Notes: generated by a model not told the origin, from the letters alone. 64,000 bases of DNA from Datura wrightii (GCA_035772735.1 JASDFA010000002.1:36042501-36106500), one strand, 5' to 3'; shown: positions 1 to 11,904, counted from the stretch's first letter. Translations and numbers: made by a program.

Positions 1-1956
1 ATTTTATTTTCCTTTTGTTTTGATTTTCTCTCTTTTCAATTGTGTTGTTGTTTTTGGTGAATTAAGCACAGGAAAAAGGGGAAGTCTGAGTACACTAAGA
101 AGCATAAGCTAAGGAGCATGAAAAAATGCAAGTATAGGGTCGATGACCCACGTGTTCTAAAATGGAGGAAATCATGCTGCTAGCTAGTCCTAGAGGCCTC
201 AGGAAGTATCTCTCACCTTTTCTTTGAGTTTAATTGATGCTTGGGGGACATATCATATTTTAAGTGTGGGCTGAGGGAAATTTTGTTTTGTGCTAAGTAA
301 ATGTGGGTGAATTTAGCGCTTGGTCTAAAATTGGTTTGACTTAGACTCTAAGTTGAGCACATTTCATCCACCCTTTGGTTATTATTTTTGGTTCTTTTCC
401 AAAGGGGGGCACTTTGAACCGAGTAAAATAATTTTTTTCTGTTTGTAAATAGCTGTTTTAGTCATAATTAGGGACTTTTCCTGATGATGAGTGGATGGTG
501 ACCGTCTTGAGGGAAAATTAGTCAGTAGGTTTTATTTTTGAACCCTTAGCTAATTGATAGCTTGATGTTCTTATTGAGTGTTATACATGATTGTAAGATG
601 CAAGTGGTGTTAATTGAGTAGCATGTTTAGTAATTGTATAACTTTGTTTGAGACACCTAGGCTCTCGAATATGACTTTGTATGCTTTAAAGCTTAATTTT
701 GCATTCTTGTGATTAGCTATGTTAAGAGTCTACTGGTCTGTCTTAAATTGAGCATGTGCATTGAGTGTAAGGTTTCTTGAATGGTCCATGCTAGCATGCA
801 ATGTCCAGAACTTGCCTGGTGTGTTCGCAAATGAAATATGGGATGTAGATTGTGCGAGATGATTTAGTCTTGAATGGTCCATGCTAGCATGCAATGTCCA
901 GAACTTGCCTGGTGTGTTCGCAAATGAAATATGGGATGTAGATTGTGAGAGATGATTTAGGCATTTATTTGAATGAGCCTAATTTTCATCCTTTGCTTTA
1001 CCTGCCTTAACATCTGATCCTAGTTAGTCCCATTAAGCCTTTAGCCTATTCTTTACTAGCCACAATATAAGCGAAATCCTTTTCTTTCAATAAACTTGAA
1101 TTTGATCCAAAACTCCTAAGCGCTTGAGTCTAACTGCAAAAAGAATTAAAGAAGTGAGAACTTTGAAAAAGAAGGGAAATAGTGGGTGTGAAAGTTGAAG
1201 AAGAAATTAAAGCCGCACTTGTTAAAATTCATAAGTATTGGTAGGGAGTAAAAGAACAAAAGAGCAAAATAGTTGCTTAAGTACTCCTTACTAATAAGCT
1301 AAGTGTGCTTAATGAAATGAGGAAACAAAAGAGGAAAATGATGAGTTGGAAATTCAAGGGGTGAAGTGAAAAAAGAGATGTCCGTACTGAGAAAGCGATG
1401 TATGAAAAGAACTTAAGGAAGATAGTCACTATTACTGGCCAGAATAGTACCTACCTATCTAGATTACATTACAACCCGATAAGTCCTACTTAATCTTACT
1501 TTAAGACATTCCTAAATCAGTGAAGTAAAACACTAAGGGTAAGCTTATGGATCAGTACATGTTGCATGTGAATTCTTTGTGAGAGTGAGCATAATTCCTA
1601 TCTATATACCCATGTTTATGTTTATTGAAAAATTCAGAGTGAAAATGGTTATCTCTCTTGTTGTGAGGGAATATGATTGAGGAAGGATGAAATTTATGTT
1701 TGACTACTTGATTGATTAAATTGCATGAGTTTGCTGAGTTTAGAGTTGATTCTTGAGGGTAGGAAGTCTTAAATTAGTTGTATGTGATTTTAGTTGGTTG
1801 TACATACCGCATGCTCTATTTTAAACTTGCTATTTGAACCAGTTGTTGTAGTCTCAGCTTGAGTGTCTTGCATCAAGTGGTTATGTGTGAGTCCTTCGTG
1901 TACATGAGATGTAATGGAGTTGTTCGAGGATGAATAAGGCTTTTAGTGTGGGTTAG
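1..1956 (+). mobile_element. Athila-like element C, 3' internal non-coding region
   Basis: This stretch has no credible ORF. It aligns along its length with 12781-14632, the region between the last coding sequence and the 3' LTR of Athila element A. Shared landmarks include AAGCACAG near the start, a block ending CAAGTGTGGGG-like purines, and the pre-LTR block at 1925-1956 (CGAGGATGAA then GTGTGGGTTAG, a polypurine tract). It is therefore the 3' untranslated interior of a second copy of the same family, cut off by the window edge. The coding part, if any, lies to the left. Confidence 0.8.
778..963 (+). repeat. 93-bp direct tandem duplication
   Basis: Two adjacent copies (778-870 and 871-963) begin TGAATGGTCCATGCTAGCAT and differ at about one position inside the shared part. 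The matching region of element A (about 13550-13635) has one copy only, so the duplication is private to element C and recent compared with the split of the two elements. Confidence 0.9.
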
Positions 1957-3122
1957 TGATCTTGGGCACATTTACATGCCCAAGTGCTATTTTATATCTA
2001 ATTTTAAGTCTTGTTTGTAAAATTATTTAATTATATTCTCATGTGTTCTAAGTATAGTTGTGTGTCGGAACTAACCAATGTGATTAGCTTGTTTTATAGG
2101 TGAAAAGTGCTGAGGAGAAAGCTAATTGTGATGTTCAACAACCAAGAGGGAAGGTTGGAAGGAAGCTTAAGGAGATAGCATGAAGTGGCTTGAAATGAGG
2201 CTGCAAGGCAAGGCAGCGTGCCACACTGGGCATGTGCCACGTTTGTGCCGTGCCACGCCTAGGATGCACGCGCAAAGACATGCCAAGGAAGGCGACCTGC
2301 GTGTTTGCATCATGCCATGCTGCACGAACAGCGCGCCTGCGTCCGTATCATGCTGGTCCTTCTGTACGATAGCGCCCGTGCCACGCATGATGGAACTCGC
2401 CCATGACATGCCAGCCTGCCGAGATTTCAAGTGAGCCTAAGCGACAGCTCCGTGCCATGGAGTTTGAGTTGTAAGATAGGCAGCATGGCACGGAGCTGGT
2501 TCTCACATGGCCAACTATTGCAAATTCCAACTTAGTATAAATTGGACACTTGGTTATTTTTATAGGGGATCATGATTTATTTTTGGGAAAGCACAGAGGA
2601 GTGAAGGGAGAACAGAATAAACTCACCTAGGGTTCGCTTTTTTAATTCTCTTTTAACCATTCTTGTAAGTACTTTAATTCAAACATGTTTTTGAATCATT
2701 GCATGAATATGAGTGGCTAAAACCCTTCTTCTATGGTTGAGGCCACATGACATGATTGTAATTATGTGAATTTCACCTTTGGTTCAAGTTTTCGTTGTTG
2801 TTTTGTCTTGCATTCTTGCTATATATCATTTTAATGCTTGATCACCATTGAAATGCACGTCTTAAGGTTAGGCAAAAGCTCGAAAGAGTAACCCTAGGTT
2901 AGAACTAAAGAATGCAGGGAGCAAGTTCTTGTCTTCAAGATAGGATTCGCGGTTAGGATCGTAATTATACCTAATTCGCCTTTCTTATTAATTAAACAGG
3001 AAGATAGCTATACACTTAGGATTAAATTGTCACATAACCACTCTCATACATAGTTGTGAGGTTGATTCTAGGTTAAATAATTAGAGGTATAAAAGTCCAT
3101 AATCGAGGGCATAAACCCCACT
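1957..3122 (+). repeat. LTR of Athila-like element C (3' truncated)
   Basis: It begins TGATCTTGGGCA directly after the polypurine tract and matches the LTR of element A (14633-16234) up to the phrase CATAAACCCCA near 3119, where it switches to chromovirus LTR sequence. The first 28 bases form a hairpin (CTTGGGCA 1961-1968 with TGCCCAAG 1977-1984). A GC-rich block at about 2205-2410 repeats GTGCCACG-like words. Near-palindromes CTCCGTGCCATGGAG (2448-2462) and CATGGCACGGAG follow, then a TATA box at 2536. About 430 bp of the 3' end (U5) is missing. Confidence 0.8.
2448..2545 (+). promoter_or_regulatory. U3 promoter of LTR C
   Basis: Two CTCCGTG-N-CA(T/C)GGAG near-palindromes lie 50-90 bp upstream of TATAAATTGG (2536-2545). 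The same order of palindromes then TATA box is seen in the A and B LTRs, so this is most likely the RNA polymerase II promoter of the element. Activity cannot be judged from sequence. Confidence 0.55.
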
Positions 3123-3357
3123 TACTTAAGCAGTTTACTTACCTTGCATAATTGGTACATTCCATGTACTGACCAAATAATCTATGCTGTATCATTTTAT
3201 GATATAGGCCCCGATATTTAGACTCAGCCTCATCCTTATTCAGCCTTTCAAAGTTAGCATCCCACATTTTTTGGTGAGTCCTCATCTCCCGAGAACCATG
3301 CTTTATCAATTTTCTTTATGTATTCAGTTTCAAACTTAGAGAGTTAGTTGGGGTCTT
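3123..3357 (+). repeat. Chromovirus (D-type) LTR fragment, left part
   Basis: From CTTACTTAAGCAG onward the sequence matches the second half of the D-type chromovirus LTRs at 28620-28870 and 35630-35870: the TTACCTTGCAT...GGTACATTCC block, TCTATGCTGTATC, a GATATAGG block, and GGTGAGTCCTCAT. It is interrupted at GGTCTT by solo LTR C2 and resumes at 4780. Confidence 0.8.
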
Positions 3358-4779
3358 TGTTCGGATTGTTTATAGGGTATATAAAACAACACGCAAGTGC
3401 ACGTGGTCGAACAAGTAGTAACTGGCTTTAGTAAGCCAAGTATCGATCCCACAGAGACTTGGGTTAAGTGCAATTTGCTCAAGTATACTATATTTTTACT
3501 TCTAAATATGCTGACAACAACGTAACCAAAAAGTTGATAGTTTGTTTGATAAATTTTACACTAAAACTAAGAACAATTATCTACTTTGAATCTGAACTAT
3601 GGATAAGAGCATGCTAAGGTTAAACGAACATGTAATGAAACTAATTATCATCATAAATTGGTTAATCTTTTCTTCCTGTTGTTAGCCAAGAACATTTTCC
3701 AAGAGATTAAAACTCTCGTATTTAATCTCACTTAAGAATCATGAACCATCCGTCTACATTTCTGTGATCAAATGCAATTCATGTTCTAGCCATACAATTT
3801 CGGTTCCTAAATTGACTAATACGACTTTCAGGTATATTTCTATCCTAAAGGCACATCAAAACTCAGTTTTCCCAAACCAAGTAAAGAACAATATCCTATT
3901 AATTCACAACTTTCCAATTTCGTGCTCTCTCCAGTAAAATTGGACTTTTTAGATGTACATTAATGTAGGCCACACACCAATGCAGTAGAAACAAGAATTA
4001 ATAGAACAACATGGAAGAAAAAGATGAAAAACCAGATAATCAATAATCAAATTTCATCACAATTGTTCACAACCTCAGCAAGGAAGGGAATTAGCCACTC
4101 ATTTGTGGATTAATCATCATAAAACTAGTGTTAATCATACAAGCAATTGAATTAAAGAAGAAAGAAAGAGAGTAAAAACCCTGAACTTTTCGTCCCTCAA
4201 CTGCCTGTAACCCACGTCCTTACTCCACCAAGTCTGAATTATGAAAAATGAACTTAAGTGTTCTATTTATACTAGTGGGAATTTTTCCCGAAATAATGAG
4301 CAACGTATCACGGAGTGCATCACGGAGCACTGCCTCCGTGACACGCCATGAACGCGGACCCTCACTGGAACTGGGGGTCCGGGAATTCAAGCTCAACGTG
4401 GCACAACGTGCATCGCGGAGCACTGGCTCAATGCCATGGAGCAAACGCGGACCTTCACTGGAAATTTGGTGAATTTTCACCCTCCAGGCAGAATGCCTCC
4501 GCGATGGCAGCGTGACACGGCTCCATCGCGGAGCCCCTTTGATTCATGCTGTCCAATGCCTTTTCCTTGCTCGCATCCAAGTCCAACTCCGATATCATCC
4601 AACATGCATTTTAGTTTCCCAAAATCACATTTTACCTGCAAAACAATGCTAATCATGTTGGTTAGTATAATTTCACATTTTATTACCAATTACATGAAAA
4701 TGTATACACATTGCTAGATAAACAAGGAAAAAATGATACTTTTGAGTATCACTTGGGCATATAAATCTGCCCAAGATCA
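3358..4779 (-). mobile_element. Solo LTR C2, Athila-like, reverse, TSD GTCTT
   Basis: A complete LTR in reverse orientation: on the minus strand it opens TGATCTTGGGCAG and ends CCGAACA, so the boundaries are TG...CA. It is flanked by the 5-bp direct repeat GTCTT (3353-3357 and 4780-4784), and removing it plus one repeat rejoins a continuous D-type LTR. No internal sequence remains, so this is a solo LTR left by recombination between two LTRs. It carries the terminal hairpin (4752-4775), CACGGAG palindrome halves at about 4310-4345 and 4410-4530, and a reverse TATA box (TATTTATA, 4264-4271). Confidence 0.92.
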
Positions 4780-5011
4780 GTCTTGTCCCATTAACTCATC
4801 AGTATTAGAGGCTTTTCAAACATAGAATGTAATCAACTTTAGATTCATGTGTATTTCTGGTGTTATTCTTATTTCAGCCTTCCACTGAGCTTATCATCTT
4901 GATCTTTCGCCTTTATGATTGAGTTAGATGTTATATTCATGCCATGGGTCAACTTGGAGTCCCTCGAGGTTCCTTTTCTCGTGTCTCGATCCGTGCCTAT
5001 GTTCGGGTCAT
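4780..5011 (+). repeat. Chromovirus (D-type) LTR fragment, right part
   Basis: Continues 3123-3357 after the solo LTR: CCCATTAACTCATCAG, the TTAGAGGCTTTTC phrase, GAGTTAGATGTTATATTCATG, and the end block CGGGTCATGA. Intact D LTRs end ...GTCATGACA or ...GTCGTGACA, so the last two bases are lost at the joint with Athila RT sequence at 5012. Confidence 0.8.
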
Positions 5012-6985
5012 GAAAGGAAAAGTGCCATTTCATGGTCAAAAAAGATATAGTGCTCGGCCACAGGATTTTTGGTAAGGGCATTAAGGTGGACAGCGCGAAG
5101 ATCGATGTAATCTCTAGTCTACCACCTCTAATTTCTGTAAAAGGTATTTGAAGCTTTTTGGGTCGTGCAGGATTTTATGAGAGATTCATCAATGATTTCT
5201 CAAAGATTGCACATCCCTGTGCAAGCTACTTGAGAAAGAGGTGAAGTTTGTGTTTGATGATGTGTGTTTAAAGGCTTTTGAATGCCTAAAGGAGAGATTG
5301 ACTACTGCTCCGATCATAGTGTCCCTTGACTGGTCCTACCATTTGACGTTTTGTGCGATGCTAGCAGAGTAGATAAGAAAAATTACACCGTGATGGAACA
5401 AGAGTTGTTGGCTGTGATATTTGCATTCAAGAAGTTTTGGGCTTAATTGCTTGGAACTAAGGTGATAGTTCATACAGACCATGTATCTCTGAGATATTTG
5501 ATGGAAAAGAAGGATTCTAAGCCACAGTTTATTCGATGGGTTTTGTTGCTGCAAGAGTTCAATTTTGAGGTTAAGGACTGAAAGGGAACTAAAAATCAAG
5601 TGGCGTATCACTTGTTGAGATTAGAGGCAGATGCAGTACTTTGAGATGAGCGTGATATAGATGACACATTCGCTGACGAGTAGGTTTTGGTTGCTTCCCA
5701 GGATATCATCCTATGGTTTGCGGACTTGGATAATTATATGGTGAGTGATGTGGTATTGGAAGATTTATATCTTCACCAATGGGAGAAATTTATGTCTGAT
5801 GTGTGGAAGTTTTTTTGGGATGAGCCTTACTTATTTCGCATATGTGTTTATGGGGCGATTCAGATCACGAGGCTGAGATATTGAGCATATTGGAGGCTTG
5901 TCACTCATCCCCTGTTGGGGGTCATCACAACGGAATTCACACAGCCCACAAAATTCTGCAATGTGGGTACTACTGGCCGACTATTCACCAAGATACACAT
6001 GATTTTTCAAAGGCATGTGATGCATGCCAAAGGCAAGAAGGCATATCAAGGAGGCGTGAGCTCCCTCTTACTCCCATCCTTATCATTGAGTTGTTTGATG
6101 TTTGGGGAATTGACTTCATGGGCCCTTTTGTGAACTCAAGTGGGATGAAATACAGACTCAGAGTTGTGGACTATGTTCTAAATGGGTGGATGCAATTGTG
6201 TTTCCAAACAATGAAGGTAAGAGTGTCACAACGTTCTTGAAGTGGAATATTTTCACTAGATTTGGGACTCCTAAAGCCGTCATTAGTGATGGGGGTTCGC
6301 ACTTCTACAGCCGGTTATTTTGGACTTTTCTTGAGAAATATGGGGGGAAACACAGGGTGGCAACACCTTATCATCCATAGTCTAGTGGGGCAAGTTGAGG
6401 TCTCCAATCGGGAGATAAAGACCATCTTAGCAAAGACTGTGAATGTTAATCGGACAAATTGGTCTAGGAAGCTGGATGAAGTGTTATTGGCTTATTGGAC
6501 TGCATTCAAGACCCCTATAGGTATGAATCCTTATCATGTTGTGTATGGGAAATCATGTCATCTTCCGATCGAACTTGAGCACAAATCTATATGGGCGCTC
6601 AAGAAGCTGAATCTGAATTGGAGCGATGCTATGAACTTGAGGCTTGATCAGTTGAATTAGCTAGATGAGTTTCGTTTGAAAGCCAATGAAAGTTTAGAAA
6701 TTTACAAAATAAGGATGAAGATACAGCATGACCGAAAGATTGAGCAGAGAGAGTTCAGCCCTAGAGATATGGTGATGCTATTTAATGATAGGCTTCACTT
6801 GTTTCCTAGCAAGTTGAAGTCATATGGTTGGGACCATTTTGAGTGGTCCAAGTATTATTCTTGGGGGCAATTGAATTGGAAAATCATAAAGGCAAATGGT
6901 TTAAAGTGAATGGCCAATGGGTGAAAGCATATCTGGGGAAGAGTGATGAAAGTAAACTGGTGGACCTTTGGGCTCTGGGTGAAGT
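5012..6985 (+). pseudogene. Athila-like pol (RT end, RNase H, integrase) of element H1
   Basis: Translated in pieces this gives the end of reverse transcriptase (KCHFMV-like, VLGHRIFGKGIKVDSAKID, then SFLGRAGFYERFINDFSKIAHP), RNase H (about 5385-5640; VIVHTDHVSLRYLMEKKDSK), the integrase zinc domain (HSSPVGGHHN...CDACQRQ, about 5900-6050), the catalytic core (GIDFMGPF, then AVISDGGSHF near 6280, then QVEVSNREIK near 6395) and the C-terminal part up to 6985. It is broken by stops (about 5585, 5641, 6380, 6658) and by frameshifts near 5880 and 6190. Gag, protease and most of RT are missing on the left, where it abuts a chromovirus LTR. The element continues at 16240 on the far side of inserted element A. 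Confidence 0.85.
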
Positions 6986-7271
6986 TGATCTTGGGCATAA
7001 TTGCGTGCCCAAGTGCTATTTTATAACTTAGTTTAGTCATGTTTGTCTACTTATGCATTTACATTCTCATGTGGTTTTATGTAAATTTCGATATGTACTA
7101 ACCAACATGATTAGTACTTGTTTTGTAGGTGAAAAATGCATTTTAGGGACTAAATAATGATGGGTGAAGTGGAGGAATGGAATGGGAAGAAAATTGCAGA
7201 AGTTGGCAAGGAAGCATGCCATGGCAAGGCTGGTCGCGCCAGGCAGCGTGCCACGCTGTGCGTGTACCGCG

Positions 7272-8793
7272 TGACGTGCCCTTATTCGCGCGTCCGCAAG
7301 TGTACGGGTCGTGCAAGTAATATAGTGGCTCTTTTTAAGAACCGGAATGTCGAACCCATAGGGACTGGACCCATTCCTTTAACTATCCATTTCAAGTGTG
7401 ATATTAACTTTCTCAAGTGTTGGTTATAGAAGTTTTCGATGGAGATTTAATTAAGTTTGTTTCGGTCAACGAATTATCCTCAATTTACTCTAGGAGCAAC
7501 ATAGAGTTAAAACCAGATAATCATGCGATACTACGAATTGCAATGGGTTAAGCGTGACACTATCGATTGTTATTTCACATAATTAGAATTGCTTGTTCAT
7601 GGTCTTTCGAGCCTCTAAACACGACAAACTAGCCTCACTGCATCATTGTGAGTGAGGATGCTAATTTCTAGTTCGTGGGTAATTAATTATGTTGTGGTTT
7701 ACGGGGAAATGATTAGGGACTTTCGTGCGTCTAACCATTTAACTCAACTTAGCCTCACAACTACTTCTTCGAGTGGTGATGTGATAATCCTAAGTTTCTC
7801 TCTTAATAACACCCGTTTATCAACCAAGCAAGGTGTTAGGTATATTTCTATCCTAATACGAAATTATATCTTGAGATACAAACATGCTCCATACATTCTC
7901 ATGTCCTGACCTAGGTAATTCTTTCTCAAGCAATTGCCCAAGCTAACGTATATGTTTTCATGGTGATCAATCATAAAAACAACCAACAATCCCGAATGAA
8001 AGACGAAAACAGCAATCAATAACTTAATTCCAAAACAACTTCATAAAATCACAATTATAATTCATGGCTTCAACCCTAGAGGAAGGGTTCTTGCCATTCA
8101 TGTTCATAAAACTACAACTAGCTACTACTAAACTAACATACTTACATGAATTTGGTAGATGAGAAGGGAATTTACCAAGCCCTAGATGAGTTCTCCCACT
8201 TCTCCCTTCACTCCTAGGTAGTTTTCCAGAATAAAATCGTGACAAAATGGAATTAGGAGCAAAGGGACATATTTATAATAAATGAGAAACGTGCATAATT
8301 TAGCCTGTCGTGGAATGGCTCCGTGTCACGGAATGTATCACGGAGCACTGCCTCTGTGACACGGAGGTAAAGTGGAGGCACACTGGAAATCAACAAATAT
8401 CGACTCTAGGCAGCCCCTTGCCGCGATGCCCGGCGTGGCACGCTGCTTGGGCAGTGCGACGGCATGCTGCTGGCGCGCACCTGGACTGGCGTGGCACAGC
8501 GCTGGCGCGGGGCTGGCCTGCCGTGGCACGTTGCTGCCGCATCTGCTTGCTTGCCATGCCTACTCCTTGCCGACTTCCGCCGATTGCTTCCGACTCCATT
8601 CCTTTCCTTCACCAACTTATAAATTAGTTCCTCCAAATCATTGAGACCTACAAAACACGGACTAATCATGTTGGTTAGCACATATATTCACATTTATATA
8701 AGATTACATGAAAATGTATAAAATAAATTAGATAAACAAGACTACATTAAGGTATAAAGCATCACTCGGGCATGCTATTTTAGCCCGAGATCA
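7272..8793 (-). mobile_element. Solo LTR B1, Athila-like, reverse, TSD CCGCG
   Basis: On the minus strand it opens TGATCTCGGGC and ends CGGGCACGTCA; on the plus strand it starts TGACGTGCCC. CCGCG flanks it (7267-7271 and 8794-8798). It is the same family as solo LTR B2 at 30718-32294. It interrupts a GTGCCACG-rich block of the 5' LTR of A. A perfect odd palindrome GCGTGGCACGC sits at 8433-8443, and a reverse TATA box (TTTATAAT) is near 8272. ORFs in its GC-rich part (8338-8680) run on both strands and look like base-composition artefacts. Confidence 0.93.
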
Positions 8794-9020
8794 CCGCGCC
8801 CATCGCCGTGCCACGCCAATGCAAGGCGCAAGAAGAATGCGGCAAAACAGGCCGCCTGCGCGCCAGTACTGTGCCACACTAGGCACATCTGCGTGCCAGT
8901 GGCCGTGTCACGTAGGCCATCGCGTAGCCTGGGCGCCGTGCCACGGTGCCAACGTGGCATGCCTCGGCCGAAGGTCATTTTTTAGTCTAGTTCCAGTATG
9001 CATTCGCGATACCTCCATGT

Positions 9021-9111
9021 CACGGAGGCAAATTGGTGCGTCCACCTCCGTGCCACGGAGCCATTCTACGACAGGCAAAAATTGGCACATTCCCTATGTA
9101 CTATAAATTAA
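9021..9111 (+). promoter_or_regulatory. U3 promoter of element A 5' LTR
   Basis: Imperfect palindrome CCTCCATGTCACGGAGG, then perfect CTCCGTGCCACGGAG (9046-9060; 7-nt arms around a centre C), then TATAAATTAA at 9102-9111. The 3' LTR has the same arrangement at 15132-15230. Confidence 0.6.
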
Positions 9112-10122
9112 ACCCTCAGCTCCCAAAATCAGGGGTCACGAAATATTTTCTAAAAACCTAGAGGAGCGAAGGGAGAAGTGAAGAACTCACCTAGGGTTCA
9201 CCAATTTTACATTCTCTTTTACCTATTCTTGTAAGTACACTACTCTAAACGTGTTTTTGAGTTATTGTATGAGCATGAGTGGCTAAAACCCTTCCTCTAG
9301 GGTTGAGGCCACATGAGATGATTGTAATTTCATGAATTCGTCTTGGTTTGAGTTGTTAATTGTTGTTTTGTCTTACATTCTTCATTATTGTTGTTTTTAT
9401 GCTTGATCACCATGGAAACAAATGCGGTAAGCTTAGGTAGAAGCTTGAGAGAGTAAACCTAGGAAAGAACATAGGAATGTAGGGAGCAAGTTCTTATCTT
9501 TTTATACGATTCGCAATTAGGATAAATAATATACCTAAATTTCCTTGCTTGGTTGATGAAACGGGATGATAGCAAGTCACCGGCTTAGAATTGTCACTCC
9601 ACCACTCGTAGAAGTAGTTGTGAAGCTACGTTGGATTAAATGATTAGAGGTACAAAAGTCCCTAATCAAGAGCATAAACCCCATAAACCACATCCATGTA
9701 GTTGAATTGCCCATGAACTAGGATGTCACATCCCCGCTCAACGATGTAGTTGTGAGGCTAGTTTGTCGTGTTTAGAGGCTCGAGAGACCATGAACATTGC
9801 ATATTCCAACTATGTGAGACAACAATTGATAATTTCATACTTGAACCATTACAAAGTGTGACATTGCATGATTATCCGGCCTTAGCTCTAGTTGCTTCTT
9901 ATATTGTTTCCAGATTATTTTGTGACCACTCCAAAACTTAATTATAATTTACCGAAAACTTCTATAATCAACAGTTGTGAAGGTTAATCTCACACTTGAG
10001 CTTCATAATTTGCTGAATTAGTACCGTCCCTGTGGGTTCTACATCCGACTCTTAAAAAGGGCCACTATATTACTTGTACGAACGCGTACGCTTGCAAGTG
10101 CGCTGGAGCGCAAAAACGTTTT

Positions 10123-10140
10123 TGACGCCGTTGCCGGGGA
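10123..10140 (+). promoter_or_regulatory. Primer binding site (tRNA-Asp type)
   Basis: TGACGCCGTTGCCGGGGA differs by one base from TGGCGCCGTTGCCGGGGA, the primer site typical of Athila elements, and lies 6 bp after the LTR end. This is the strongest lineage marker for element A. Confidence 0.9.
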
Positions 10141-10204
10141 CTGGCGAAGTTTACTAAATTTTTCTGTTTTTGTCTAATATTTAATTTCCTTAAGTGTTGA
10201 GAAA

Positions 10205-11660
10205 CTTGGTCTTAGTCTGATATATTGCAGGTGACAGGTTGTCCTTGCAGAGCTGGCAAGGAATAGAGAGCTAGTGGAACCATTGTTGGAGCCTGAGTGT
10301 CAAATTCATTTATGCAGGAGGGAAGCTCTAGAGCGAAAGCTAAAGAGACTTCAGGAGAGGTTACAACAACAACCACCGGCAGGACAAGCAAAGTTGTAAC
10401 CTGATATCATGGCAGCCCGACCAGTTTGCGAAGTGGCTATCTCACTAGCGACAAATGTGACCTCTAGTATCCGCAAACCGAAACCTGGAGGAAACTTTGA
10501 ATTGAAATAGAATATGGTGTAGCTGTTACATTCTAGTGGCCAGTTCACTGGGATGACTCATGAGAACCCACAGCAGCACTTATAGAACTTTCTTGAGATT
10601 ACTGACACGTTCATCCCCATCAGAGTGTCCACAGATTATGTACGACTTACCCTCTTTCCATTCTCATTGTTGGGAGAGGCAAAGAGGTGGTTGAAATCTG
10701 AGCCACCGAATTCCATAACTTCTTGGGATGATTTGGAAAAGAAGTTCCTCATCAGATTCTTCCCTTCAGGCAAGACTGCCAAACTTAGGAGTGAAATATT
10801 AAGCTTCAAGCAGAGGCCGGAGGAGAACATGTATTTGTCTTGGGAGAGATTCAAGTCATTATTGAGAGACTGTCCCCATTATCAGCAGTCCAATGAAGTG
10901 CTAGCCCATACCTTTGTCGAAAGTCTAGACCCACACACAAAAATTTTACTAGACTCTGCGTCGGGTGGGAAAGCCTTAGAGAAGACTTATGATGAGCTAT
11001 ACACTTTGTTGAACAGGATTGCTTAGGGAAATCCAGAGTGTCACAGCGAGATCGAGAGGGGCAGGAAAGAGAGCAGCAGGGCTGATAGAGATAGATGGTG
11101 TAAATGCCTTAGCGGCACAACTAGCATCATTTCAACATCAGATGATGACTCAGTTCATTAAACTGAGTATGAACCAACAACAAGGACAAGTAAATGCAGT
11201 TTAGCAAGCTCTGACTTGGTGTAAAATCTGAGGTAATAATGGGCACAATGCATAAGCATGCGGGGCCAATCCGGAATCGGTCAATTTTGTTGGTAATGTT
11301 CAAAGGAACAGTCAGAATTTTGGGAACAATTACAACAAGAGTTGGCAGAGCCACCCTAATTTTTCTTGGGGTGGAAATCAAAGGAAAAGCTACCATCAAC
11401 CTCAGCAACAGCAGTATCAGCAGCAGAACAGGCAATGGCCAGTTGAGCAGCAACATTGAGGAAACGTTGCAGAAAATTTTGGAGACACAGGCCTAATTAG
11501 CAGAGAATCAGGCTAGGATGGCATTAGATTTGAAAAATCAGCAGTTGACCACCCGCAATCTAGAGAAGCAGATGGGTCAAATAGCAGATTCTCACCACAC
11601 TAGACCACAGGGAGGATTACCCAGTGACACAGACACAAACCCCTGACAGGTCAATGCCAT
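10205..11660 (+). pseudogene. Athila-like gag of element A
   Basis: The frame holding the open stretch 10625-11026 can be followed back to about 10250, across stops at 10397, 10508 and 10580. The gag core (10640-10900) has LFPFSLLGEAKRWLKS, SITSWDDLEKKFLIRFFPSG, and CPHYQQSNEVLAHTFVESL, as in the retrotransposon gag family. After a stop at about 11024 and a frame change, a decayed CCHC knuckle followed by ANPESVNFVGN is seen near 11216-11295, then a glutamine/asparagine-rich tail to about 11500. Its role was to form the particle that packages element RNA. No intact gag product can be made. Confidence 0.85.
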
Positions 11661-11904
11661 CAATTTGAGGAGTGGCAAGCAATTGGACGCCAAAAGAGAA
11701 GAGGAATGAGGTGCAGCCAGAGTTGGTTAGAAAGGGACCATCCACTGACGAGGGAGAAATCAGAGTGGTTGGCAACAAAATGCAAAATCATCATTGCAAC
11801 CAATACAGAGACCACCACCAGCATTTCTGCAAAGATTCAAAAAGAGCAAGGAGTAGGAATGCTTTAGAAAGTTCTTTGATATTTTTAAAGAACTTCATAT
11901 AAAT

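Larger units (their letters stand above)
6986..10116 (+). repeat. 5' LTR of element A, interrupted by solo LTR B1
   Basis: Without the 1,522-bp insert and one CCGCG repeat it is about 1,604 bp, against 1,602 bp for the 3' LTR. It begins TGATCTTGGGCA, carries an intact 8-bp terminal hairpin (6990-6997 with 7006-7013), a GC-rich GTGCCACG block (7230-7271 and 8799-8960), palindromes at 9021-9060, and a TATA box at 9102. It ends GCGCAAAAA at 10116. Confidence 0.9.

Noticed and set aside
8310..8681. Overlapping ORFs of 63-105 codons on both strands, rich in Ala, Arg, Cys and His
   Set aside because: They lie in the GC-rich block of solo LTR B1. Open frames on several frames at once follow from base composition. 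The same occurs at 2167-2434, 8775-9106, 14745-15190 and 30884-31316.
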